Assembly (NCBI RefSeq): GCF_022201045.2
Contig: NC_068559.1
Coordinates: 19,909,501 to 19,973,500, forward strand
Direction of reading: 5' to 3'
DNA: 64,000 nucleotides
From: Citrus sinensis
Lineage: Eukaryota > Streptophyta > Magnoliopsida > Sapindales > Rutaceae
Shown: one piece after another, positions 11,401-22,286 of the stretch
Position numbering within the stretch: the first letter of the stretch is position 1
How the letters are laid out: each line of letters begins with the position of its first letter
Program-made: the position numbers and the translations under genes
Notes under the pieces: generated by a model
What the model saw: only the letters and a program-made list of their open reading frames with translations
What the model was told of the DNA's origin: nothing
Databases searched by the model: none

Positions 11401-13905
11401 ATTCTTATAAAGCTAAAAGTATTTTATTTTTTGAAAAAATAATAATAAATTAGTGCAACATTTAACCACAAAGAATCATAACAATCAGACATCACACAAG
11501 TTTGGCCTTAACAAGGAATCCCAATTGACTGCTTTAACGTCATACATAGGAAGCCATACTATATCGGGCAGAGTGGAATCAGATGTCAGATCCTATATAA
11601 AAGCTTTTTCTATAACTCAAAAAGTGTGCTAAAGGTTGACGCTCAAGCAAAAAAAGCATTCCTTCCAACCCTATTTATCCATATACATTTTCTTATCGAA
11701 CGTAAAACCAAGAATAGAAATAAGAAACAACCAGTGGAGAAGTGCTTATAAGATACCTTTGTAATCTCAACACTGTTGGAAAAATCGAGCTCTTTAGGAT
11801 CAATTTCGTACTCTGGGACTTCACGAGCATTTTGAACATGCATGGGAGCTGTCTGAACAGACAGAACCACATATACAGATGCAATAAGGTTCAGGAGATC
11901 ATACTAAAATCACGAAAGACAGAGTGCGACAGGAACTGAAAATCACAGGGCAAATAGGACATGACAGGTGTTGATACATACTGAAGGCTTTGCACCATGT
12001 TCCTCCAAAAGTTTGATCACGTCGTGGTGCTTGTAATACACCGCATCTGCAAGAGGCTGTTCAATCAACTATGAATTATTAGCTCATTATTAATGGTCAC
12101 ATTTGTGAGTTTGATTGTCTGAAAATGATTATTACTTAGATTTGCAAAAGGTATACAAGAACAGAGTAAGAAAAAGTGAACAGCCTCAATTGAATTAAAA
12201 CAAATTTGAAAAACACTTGGAATACTTTAAAGAATTATTAATAATCAAATCCGTTTTATAGGAATATTTTAAAGAATTATTATTGAAATAATTTTCATTA
12301 AATAAACATCAATTAATATATAATTATTTTTATTGTTATTTAATTAGTTTGGTTATTCTAATTTTAAGAATAAATTAGGTGATGTTGTTAATTATATTTG
12401 TTTAAATTGTTTAAAGAAAAATGATAGATTATATATACTTGATTTAATTAATATATAAAACATAAATATCATAATGTATAAGAAAAGAAAAGTTTTATGG
12501 ACGGGGAAATTTTTTTTTTATAATATCAATAATAATAATAATAAAGGAAAATATCCACCGTCCACCTATTTTTTACACCTTTTTTAAAAATACACAATTC
12601 TTTCATTTTTTGGCTGGAATCCACCCAAAGTTACATTTTTTTTCACTTTTCCACTTCCGTTTGGAATCCGTTAAGAAAACTAACGGAAACTTTAAAAAAT
12701 GACCATTTTACCCTCAAAATGAAAATTACAATTTCACCTTAAAAATTACAAAAAATAATTAGATTAAATCTAATTATTTTCCCCATCGGTCAATAAATAA
12801 ATTAATTCCATAACCATCAAATACATGTTTTTTTTTTAAATATATCTGTAATTAGAATACTAAATTATAACAGTAGTATTAAAAATAGCCAAATCTCACA
12901 AATCATCAATTGAATTTAAGATAAGTAGAGTTTTATTATTAATTGAGTTATAATCTCTAGTAGTTAAGATTTTTTTGTACTTCATTAAAGTACCAATAAT
13001 GATATTCATCATTAAATCTTATTATTTTTGGTATTTTTTAAGGTGAAATTGTAATTTTCGTTTTGGGGGTAAAATGGTCATTTTATTAAGTTTCCGTTAG
13101 TTTTCTTAACGGATTCCAAACGGAAGTGGAAAAATGAAAAAAAAATGTAACTTTAGGTGGATTCCAGCTAAAAAATGAAGGAATTGTGTATTTTTAAAAA
13201 AGATGTAAAAAATAGGTGGACGGTGGATATTTTCCCTAATAATAATGATGTTATTGTTTTTATTATTATTATTAATATTAATGATGTTTGTTATTATTAT
13301 CATTTTGAGAGATTATAGAGGAAAGTTATTCATTGAAGCCTAATACTGTATTGGGAAATAAACAAAACAAGAATTTTTTTTTCTTTTATTAAAAATGTAG
13401 AATGAATTTTATATTTTAAAAATATTTTGAGAAATAATCTATTTCTAAATTCAGAAAAATAGAAAACAAGATATGAAAACAATACCCAACGCACCTAAGG
13501 TGATTCTAAAAAGGGTTTTCAGAAAGCAATCACACAAGTGTTAAGTGTTTGCTAAAAAATTCGAACAAGAAAGGGATTAATGAAAATTACAGTGCTGCCC
13601 CAGCGGTCTTCAGGATCCACGTCAGCTCCACGGCTGAGCAACAGCCGTACAACATCAGTCCTTCCCTGACAAGCGGCAACATGCAAAGCGGTGCGTTTAT
13701 CGATGTCACGGAAATTAACATCGGTGCCGGAGTCTAAGAGCTCCTTAATCCCGTCCAAATCACCTTCATTAGCCATGTACATGAGCCTCACCCTGGGGTC
13801 AATGGCCTCGGAGCCGTCAGCATCGTCGTCGGCTGGAAGCGGCTGGTCCGGCGCCAGAGAAGACTGCTTGCCCAAGGTGAATCGAGCAGATGATTTTGAC
13901 TCCAT
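5425..13905 (-). CDS. ILK4: Ankyrin-repeat integrin-linked protein kinase (plant ILK family)
   Basis: A 456-residue protein from 12 exons read on the minus strand: 13905-13591, 12056-11982, 11852-11757, 11082-10997, 10842-10722, 10525-10446, 9871-9809, 9686-9568, 9278-9193, 7147-7026, 6415-6304 and 5520-5425. All junctions are GT-AG and all phases close. Residues about 35-130 hold ankyrin repeats (TALHVAACQGRTDVVRLLL). The kinase domain starts near residue 160, with VAVK lysine 178, HRDLEP at 273-278 and DFG at 293-295. The glycine loop is degenerate (ITKGTFRIASW) and the usual lysine after HRDL is Glu277; as I recall, both are typical of plant ILKs, which are Raf-like MAP3K-group kinases in stress, brassinosteroid and membrane signalling. 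The tail is Ser/Arg-rich. It resembles Arabidopsis At3g58760 (ILK4) and At4g18950 (ILK5); the choice between them is from memory. Intron 1 carries a Mutator-like MITE. Confidence 0.93.
6268..6297. repeat. GA microsatellite
   Basis: An uninterrupted GA run lies in the last intron of the kinase gene, just downstream (in gene orientation) of the donor site of the penultimate exon. Confidence 0.8.
8100..8560. repeat. Imperfect tandem duplication in kinase intron 9
   Basis: Two diverged copies of about 200 bp lie at about 8100-8303 and 8355-8555. Both contain AAGCAACATGGAATTCATC, a TGTTGCTAAAAT block, a GTATGTACCACC/GTATGTACTGGT block followed by ACATACTGATT, and end near AATGGATCT. They sit inside the roughly 1.9-kb intron between the exons 9278-9193 and 7147-7026 and have no coding content. 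Confidence 0.75.
12545..13236. mobile_element. Mutator-like MITE with long terminal inverted repeats
   Basis: The left end (GGAAAATATCCACCGTCCAC) returns inverted at the right end (GTGGACGGTGGATATTTTCC), and the match continues for roughly 180-190 bp on each side, through the blocks around CCGTTAAGAAAACTAACGG and AATTGTAATTTTCG. A 9-bp flank TAATAATAA is present at 12536-12544 and 13237-13245, as expected for Mutator-like elements, although it lies in a TAA-rich run, so its evidential weight is limited. It is about 692 bp, non-coding, and lies in intron 1 of the kinase gene. Its transcript could fold into a long hairpin. Confidence 0.8.
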
Positions 13906-14187
13906 TGGAGCTGAGCGGAAAACTTCTGTCGAAAGTATCGACGCAGAGAGAATTTAGGTTGTCTTGTTGTTTGCTTGATTGAAGAGTGAGCGTGTAGATA
14001 TTTTATGCGTAGGAAAACAGAGGGAAGAGAAGAGAATAAAGGGGAGAGTAGAATATTTAAGGATAAGAATAAAAAGAGCTGGGATGGCTAAGGGGGGACT
14101 AAAACTTTTCTTACTCTTTTTTTGTTTTTTCTTATGTTTAAGACCGAGGTAGTTTTACTAAAGCCGAGTAAAAGGGGTGTGGTAATT
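13906..14187 (-). promoter_or_regulatory. Kinase gene 5' leader and promoter region
   Basis: This is the sequence between the kinase start codon and the LINE poly(A)-side boundary. No clear TATA box was found. It holds GA-rich stretches (about 14020-14050). The LINE copy limits the undisturbed upstream region to roughly 280 bp. Confidence 0.35.
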
Positions 14188-17100
14188 TTTATTTTTTTTT
14201 TAATAGAGAAAATATTCATTAAATTAGAATGAGAAAATCTTAAAAATAATAAGATAGTGACTGCGGAAAATCTTCAAGCAAAATAAAAGAACTACAAAGA
14301 CGAAGTGCAAATTTAGCTAAACTATCCGCAGCTCGATTGCAATTCCTTAAAATATATTAAAATCCTAAAGTTATGTTTTGGTATAATCAGTTGTTGTATT
14401 TCAACTATAAATAAAATAAAAAAATATTAGTGTTCGTACTTTGCTACCCTTGGATAAGCAAAGAAACATACAACGAATCCAATTTGATAACCAACAGAGA
14501 GTCAGAGACCAACCAGCCTCTCTTGGTGAGTCCTAAACCAAAGTGTAAAGCTTCCGCCTCAGCCACATTAACATCATCAGAATAAACATCAATGTCAGCC
14601 CCTGGTAACACAACTAAATCTTCATGATTACGAATCACAACCCCAAAACTACTACCCATACATTGTTGAGCATTGACAGCCGCATCACAATTAAGCTTAA
14701 ACCAACCCAACATGAGGTGGTTCCCAAAACATAAGGGGAAGCTATTGGCTAAGAAACACCTGCACACGTAAAGGATTGTTGACGAAAAGCATCATACAGC
14801 CCTTGAGCACAAGACGTGACGGAAAAAGAGCAAGCAATAGCCCCATTATACAAAAGTTTATTCCTTTGCCCTTAAATCCCCCACATAAGCAAAACAAACA
14901 AATAAAGCTCATCTGATGAAAAGACTAAACGCACATTTTCTTATACTTCCCACAAACAAGAAAAGCAACTAGGCAAAATAGACCCAGAAAAAGGAGATAA
15001 ATCTCACACATCATAAGCATGCCCACAAACAAATAAAGCGTGCAAAACTAACCAACCAAGGTTTCCACACAGTATACACCTTAGGTCAGCAACAACCCTT
15101 TTCAACATTAGATTACACACAGTAGAAAGCAAATTAAAGAGAGCACACCATCTGATTTCGGAGGGAACTTTCGATTTCCAAATTGAGGACCACTGATGAG
15201 AAGAACCAGCAGACATTGCAAGATGTGACAAACTCTTCTTCCCCTAAGCGACATAATACCCAGAGTTAATAGAATATTCCCTACTATAATCGAAATACCA
15301 CATAATATGATCATGAAGAATCTACAGTGGTAATTTAATCTTCAGAATATAATAGATATCTGCCGTTGAAAAATGCCAGTGTAACATATCTATATTCCAG
15401 ACATTTTCAAAGAAAACTGACAAAATAGGTTTGAACAGTAGAGGTCTAAGAATTCAAATATCTTGGTAAATATGAACATCCTGTCCAGACCCTAGTCTTC
15501 ATAAAATTATGCACTGTAATAACTATTGCCCTCAAAGGATACTCCATTAAATAAAGGATGGATTACTGCCCATGCATGTATCAAGAAATGAACAATAATG
15601 AAAATACATAGCCTGTAACGCCCTTGCAGCAAGTGACTTAACAAAAGTAAGTAAACACCACATCTATTGTTTAGTACTAGAGAATGCATATTTATAAAGG
15701 ATATAATTGTCATTTTGTGCTCTAAATCTCACTAATATTTCTATTTTTATGTGTTCAAATCCTCTAACATTTAATTGTGTGTATTTTATTATAATTTAAA
15801 TATTTATGTATTCCAGGGATCTTGTGTCCATTTCATGATTAACGAGAAGTCGAACAGCAAAACATATGACATTTTTTAACTCAGAACAGTTGAAAACCTT
15901 AGGAAGAACATAAAGAGATATACGGTACTGTTTTTGTATATAGTATTATTTACATATACAAAATTATTAACTTATACGGTACTATTTACATATACGATAT
16001 GATGCCATGGCATTAACCAATAACGTGGTAGCCATGAAACAGGATCTAATATTGCTCTTTCTCATGTAGAAGCCCATCAATTTCAGCCTTTAAGCGATGC
16101 ATACAGCTACCATCTGTATAATGCCCTCTACTAATCCACAAATCTCGCAATTAAAATATTTTTGCATCCACCAGCTTACGCCAACCCCTAAACTTATGAC
16201 TACTCCACTGAGACAAGGCTGTAGCTGTTGAACGAACCCTCTGCTAAAAAATATCAACCTGATCCACCTCTCCGAAACGATGACCTTGACAATAGCGAAA
16301 AATAATTTCACAGCACTGACCATACTCCTTCTAAAAAGCCTCATATTGTAAATTGCGCTTACACGAAGAAACCTTATTAGCATAACCAACCGAATTTTTA
16401 AAAGATACCAAAATATGACTATGATCATAACCCCAAGCAACGAGATGAGTGACGACATTGAAAAAACTCAGAGCCTTCCTACAAAAATTGTGTAGAAGAC
16501 GATCTACAAAAATATCTAGTAGTTTACAATCTTACAAAACAGATTGAAAATTTGGCATCATTTTCAAATCCCTAGGCAACCTACCAAGTCTTTGTGACAA
16601 TTTCAAAATCTCATTAAAATCACCTCCAATTATCCAGGGTAAAAAAAGGAAAGAATGCAATCTATGTAGTAGCTGCCATGTATGATTTTCAAAGCAGCCT
16701 CCCGATGCATATACATTCCAGAAAAATGCCATATGAAATCATATTTCATCCGTATAGTGGCATTAATATGGTGCCAACCATAGGAATGCACAAAAAACTA
16801 ATCTCTCGCTGCCAGAGCAAAGTTAAACCCTCTCCCCACGTTTGCGGCGATCAACAACCAAACAATTTTCAAACCTCAAACATGAATACTTATGTTGCAT
16901 CTCAGACACAGTTAATCTAGTTTCACACAAAAATATAATATTTGTCTATGTCTCATGGGGAATTTTTCAAAGTGCATGGAATGTCTCAGGATTCCTCAAA
17001 CCTCGAACATTCAAACATAAGACATTCATTGCGATTGATGGGGCTGAGACTTAGGACCCATTGATAATTGTGAAGAAATATTAGTAGAAATCACTGAACC

Positions 17101-17208
17101 ACCATCAACAACCCTATGGGCATAATCCTCAGACGCTAATCATACTCGTTTGCCAGAGCCATTCTTATCTGCAACCCTCTAATTAATGAGCCTTTTTTAT
17201 GCCATAGC

Positions 17209-17800
17209 TGTTAGGAAATTGAACTTCCTCCCAAGATCACTTCAAGCAATTTATCAAGCAACAAATTAATAAGAAAATTCAATGGAGAATACATCAATCA
17301 AACAACACAAGATTTACGTGGAAAACTCCAAATCCGGAGAAAAACCACGGCCTTTGTCACAAGACAACCAAAGAAAAATATTCACTATGTGGAAAATTAT
17401 TACAACCACTCTCAGAAATAATTTTCTCTCACCCAAGCCCCAAATACATAATCCTGAAAAATACCCCTTAACAAAGCAAACTCGTAATACCCATATTGAG
17501 GAGTCAAATGCTCCTTCAATATAACTACATGCTTAAGAATATTTCTCTTTCTCAATTTCTCACCAAAACTTGGATTCCTTCTCTGGGATTTTGGATGCCA
17601 AGCTCTCAAATGAGAGCTTCCTTTTATAGGCAAGATTTTGCCTAAAATCAAGCCAATTTTTCAACATTCAATAGCCACCATTTCAATAGTTTTGACCACT
17701 TCCAATTGCTTATCAAACTTCTCGACTATCTCCAAATTGAATTCAAATGATATCTTCCAAATTGACTTTTTAACTCTTTTTTTTTAATCAATTTTCAACA
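17209..17800 (-). repeat. LTR, 3' copy in element orientation
   Basis: 592-bp long terminal repeat, bounded by TG and CA. It is nearly identical to 18555-19146. The short ORF inside it also occurs in the other LTR and is not a gene. Confidence 0.9.
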
Positions 17801-18554
17801 ATCTCCACCTTGATTAAAAAAAAAATTCATAACTAATGTTACAAAGCACTGTCTTCACCAACGGTCATAATTCTCAACATAGAGAATTACCATACTCCAC
17901 CATAAAGAGTATACCACTTAGAATTAACCATTCTAAGATTTTTTTTTCCGGCATATGTCGAACATATCCGCTGAAAATTATGGTGCAATTCTCATGCTTG
18001 GTTTCCCTGAGAATTCTTCAGCCATGACATAACTTTTCCACCACACACCTTGCATTTATACCAAGCCAATGCCCGCGTGCAAACTTGTGGACCCCGCTGA
18101 TCATAACATGCTCTCTTTCATGGCAACTTGGAGATCTACATGCCAAAAGAACTAACCCAGTCTCCTATCAAAAGGAAACTCACCATCTACGAGAATATCA
18201 GTATCTCCTTTACTGATTCTGGAGTAATTTGCCGAGCCCACTCCGCTTTCTTGACAATTTTCTTAAGGTACCAAAATTGTCCACACCTTCAAATATTTGT
18301 GCATACCAGATTGGATACACCTTTGACTTGAATTCTCCACAAGCCAATAAAATCATTCTCCCATTAATTTTTCAACAACATCAAACTCCACTAAGTTTGA
18401 AAAAACACTAGCTGCTAACATATTTGCTTTACAGATCAACCTATTCTCTTCACCACAAATTATTTGGATTGGCTCCCACTGCTTCACGTGAACAGTACCG
18501 TATACGTGAATAGTACCCCGAAACCAAAACTTCAATCAATGGCTCTGATACCAC

Positions 18555-19146
18555 TGTTAGGAAATTGAACTTCCTCCCAAGATCACTTCAAGCAATTTAT
18601 CAAGCAACAAATTAATAAGAAAATTCAATGGAGAATACACCAATCAAACAACACAAGATTTACGTGGAAAACTCTAAATCCGGAGAAAAACCACGGCCGT
18701 TGTCACAAGACAACCAAAGAAAAATATTCACTATGTGGAAAATTATTACAACCACTCTCAGAAATAATTTTCTCTCACCCAAGCCCCAAATACATAATCC
18801 TGAGAAATACCCCTTAACAAAGCAAACTCGTAATACCCATATTAAGGAGTCAAATGCTCCTTCAATATAACTACATGCTTAAGAATATTTCTCTTTCTCA
18901 ATTTCTCACCAAAACTTGGATTCATTCTCTGGGATTTTGGATGCCAAGCTCTCAAATGAGAGCTTCCTTTTATAGGCAAGATTTTGCCTAAAATCAAGCC
19001 AATTTTTCAACATTCAATAGCCACCATTTCAATAGTTTTGACCACTTCCAATTGCTTATCAAACTTCTCGACTATCTCCAAATTGAATTCAAATGATATC
19101 TTCCAAATTGACTTTTCAACTCTTTTTTTTTAATTAATTTTCAACA
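18555..19146 (-). repeat. LTR, 5' copy in element orientation
   Basis: 592-bp long terminal repeat adjoining the primer-binding site at 18541-18553. It is the same length as its partner. Confidence 0.9.
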
Positions 19147-20638
19147 ATAGCCAAGGGAATAGAAACTGGAGTAGAACTTTCTATCATTGCCAGACGCTTC
19201 CACAGCCTCCTTTTGAGTTTTCCCACTTCTAGACTTGCTGAGTTTTGCAGCACCTCTTAAGATTCATGTTGGTCCTTATTAGCACAACCCAAGGTAGGAT
19301 AAAAATTGCTAGAAAGACCATCATTAACATCCTTATAGCTGGTATTAGTTTTGAGAGAAGCATCTAATGCCATTTTATCAGGCAAAGAAACAATATCACG
19401 TTTTGGAGTAAAGTCACGTGTGGAGCATGAGCTGTCATTAAAATGAGAAGGCGCGAGTGTATTAGTGAGAGAATGAGGTAGCACACGTGTATTGCAAAAG
19501 GTTTGTTTCCCTACAGTCGGTTGCACAATGAAACCATTATCACCCTATTGACCAAATACTTATAGCCCTATAGAGATGCTGCCACTTTCCCTACTGTTAT
19601 AACTAACTTTATCACCACTAAAGCAACATTAGGAGAGCATCTCTTACCATTTTGATCATGTTTATCCCTTTGAGAAGTCAACTCTAGACTAGAGGATTCC
19701 AGCACCCAGTCATTATGCTTCGGAGAAGCATTACGGCCCACCACCTTATTGTAATCACGAGCCACACAAATCTACGGGCATAATCAATCATAATGCTCGG
19801 CCTTTCTCAGCTTTAGTAAGTTCAAAGCAGCACAATCCCTAATCAAATGTTCAAAACTACCACAAAAATAACAAAAATTCGGCAGGCGTTCATACATAAC
19901 AGAGAGCACATAGGCATCCTCTCTGGTACGAAAACAAACTCGGTTGATTAGGTTCAGAGATATTGATTGAGACTCAAATACGAAGATATTACCCAATATA
20001 ATCACCATAAGGTCCAACATCCACCTGCTCAACAACACCAAGCATACCTCTAATAAATTCTGCCATCTCCTTGGACGTATACTTCAGAGGCACATTAAGA
20101 ATATGCAGCCAAAAGGCAACTGAGTTAAAACTTTGCTTAGTTAAAACACCACCATCTGCTAAAGGAGACAGGACTAATGAGGAACGATTAAAATGCCAAT
20201 GGCCTATAGCTAATATCCGATGACGGTCTTGCTTTGAAGAGAAGCAAAAAAAAAAAAAAAAAAAATGTTCAATATGCTCCATTCGAATGCCCCGTGTAAA
20301 TTTCCAGATTGTCGGAATACTTCTCACAAAAACATCATTATTGAATGATTTTGACGTTAAGATCTTGCCAAGCAGACATGTAGCAGCCATTGCATCTCCT
20401 CGTTGTTGCACCTTATTAGATACCACTACTATAGCAACCTGTTCATTCATCGAAAGTGAACTACAGAGGCAGACGACTTCCGAAGTGTCCATAAGCACTA
20501 GAAATAAATAAATAAATAAATTAGAGAAAAAACTGAACAAAGAAACCAAAAAAGAGTATAAAGACTCACTCGAACACTCCCACACTACTATCTTTGGTAA
20601 AGACTTAAGGTTACGAGGAGACAAAGGATGTGGCAATT

Positions 20639-22213
20639 CAAAATATATAATTCCTACTGATGAATTCAATCTTAACTTTATTAACACAAAATTTTTAAGT
20701 AATTTTATCATTATTCAAACTTAAGATGCGGTCGAAATGGGGTTGGAGTTAATTTTTTATCACACTTAATAGAGGTTGTACATGTTGTAATAAAGCAATT
20801 TCCTTACTATTAATTTTTGAATTTTGATAATTAAAAGAAGTCAACAATAATGGATTAGGATTTTCTCTTATGTATCATTTTTTTATTTATTTAAATAGAT
20901 AATTAATTTAAATTTTAAATAGATTTGAATGTCAAAATATGAATGTCATATTCGCTTTTTTGTTTGAGTTCCTAAAAAAGTACCAATTTTCTTTTTTTCA
21001 ACTCAAAAAAATCTGAAACCAAGTAATTTTACATTTGCGCCCTTACATAATTTTAATGTTAGATAAATAATAAACATCTCATAAAACATTAATAATATAA
21101 TATTTTATTATTGAGAGATTGTCAATTTCTCCTAATAAAATCAATATATACCATTTATCTCCTACAACTTTTATAATAACTAATAACACACTGGCAATAT
21201 AAATTTAAAAAGAAAAGAAGGATAAATAGGTTATTTATTTGATAATTTAACCTGGAAATATAAAAATATATATTTATTATAAGAAAAATGTATAAAAATT
21301 TATTTTTTTATTCACTCCAAATTATAGATTTTCTTATTTTTAGTACTTAAATTTTTCATTTTAATCTTCATTAACATGCTTTATTTCATTTATAATAAAT
21401 ATGAATAAAGTGTATTTAAAATCATGGGTAATACTTTAAGATTATGCTATCAGGGAGTTATTGGTTATTATAAAAACTATAGAGGTTAAGATGTATATAT
21501 TAATTTCAATAAGGAATATTGGCAATTTCTCTTTAATTATAACAAACATTATATTCAAATGGATACAATCTTTTAATATTCTAAATTAGAATATATTGAT
21601 CAATTTTATTATAATGAATGATGTTTTATACAAAAAAAAGTTCATAAAATTTTATAAAGATAGAAATAATGCTAATTTGAAGATAATAAAAAGATAAAAA
21701 TTAATCTCCTAATATATTATCACAAGTCATAGAGATGATAATAATACTAATTAGTAAGTATAATTTAAGTAAAGATGAAAATAAATTAATCTGAATAAGG
21801 ATATTTGGAAGAATATGTTATAATGTTGTTATTCAGAATTTTTAGATTAAGTAAAAAAAATTAAAAAATGACTTAATAATTTAATTACTTAATCACTAAA
21901 AATATTTATTAGTTGAAAAAATAAATAATTAATGATTTGACTTGATTTATTGAAATTAAGTTAATTAAATTATTAAGTTAAAAAAATCCATTAGATTTAT
22001 TATCTCTTAATTTTTTTAAAATTTAATGAAAATTTTGATTTAATTCATAAAAATAAATTAACTTCGACTGTCTTAAAAAAAGAAAAAAAGCGACAGAGAT
22101 ATGGATTTAAATTGCGTAATAATAATAGTACATGAAATGACAAATGGATAGGGAAGTATCGGGCATCGTGTCAACATCAAGCACCTTTTGATGAAGATTC
22201 AAGTCAATCAGCA
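20639..22213. other. AT-rich spacer, no feature seen
   Basis: The sequence is very AT-rich with many stops in all frames. I found no inverted-repeat pair, tRNA fold or conserved protein block. Confidence 0.5.
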
Positions 22214-22286
22214 ACCAACGGTTGCTTCTAGAAAAACCGCCGATTGCTTCCCGCCTTCATTGAATTAACAGAGCAATTAAACAAAG
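22214..22286 (+). promoter_or_regulatory. Proximal promoter of HMCES with MSA-like and E2F-like motifs
   Basis: CCAACGGTTG (22215-22224) fits the core of the mitosis-specific activator (MSA) element bound by three-repeat MYBs. TTCCCGCC (22248-22255) fits the TTSSCGSS E2F consensus. They lie about 63 and 32 bp before the start codon, so one or both could fall within the 5' leader. The motifs are seen in the sequence; cell-cycle control is inferred. Confidence 0.4.

Larger units (their letters stand above)
17209..19146 (-). mobile_element. Short non-autonomous LTR retrotransposon nested in the LINE
   Basis: Two 592-bp LTRs (17209-17800 and 18555-19146) start TGTTAGGAAATTG and end TTTTCAACA on the plus strand. 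I counted about eight differences between them by eye. A 5-bp target-site duplication, ATAGC, flanks the element (17204-17208 and 19147-19151). On the minus strand the right-hand LTR is the 5' one: TGGTATCAGAGCC (18553-18541), one base from it, matches an initiator-Met tRNA primer-binding site, and AAGGTGGAGAT beside the left LTR is a plausible polypurine tract. The 754-bp interior has no gag or pol, so it must have moved with enzymes supplied by another element. It joins the two halves of the LINE relic. Confidence 0.92.
14188..20622 (-). mobile_element. L1-type LINE relic, split by an LTR element
   Basis: The minus strand reads in LINE order. ORF1 starts at about 20492 (MDTSEVVCLCSSLSMNEQ), contains a DUF4283-like segment and ends in a CCHC zinc knuckle (FCYFCGSFEHLIRDC, about 19820-19870). 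An endonuclease remnant follows (PWIIGGDFNEIL, about 16610-16650). The region ahead of the zinc-binding RT domain reads in pieces at about 15420-15700, the zinc-binding domain at about 15020-15230 (IWKSKVPSEIRW), and a type-I RNase H at about 14450-14720 (GWFKLNCDAAVN, GVVIRN). The reverse-transcriptase core is missing between about 15720 and 16090. A T-rich tract at 14185-14201 marks the poly(A) end. AAAGGGGTGTGGTAATT (left) and AAAGGATGTGGCAATT (20623-20638) could be a diverged target-site duplication. Stops and frameshifts make it dead. Confidence 0.85.

Noticed and set aside
13691-13957. 88-codon plus-strand frame
   Set aside because: Antisense to kinase exon 1, which has clear ankyrin-repeat coding on the minus strand.
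17282-17524. 80-codon frame repeated almost identically at 18628-18870
   Set aside because: Both lie within the two LTRs of the non-autonomous element and match no gag or pol domain.
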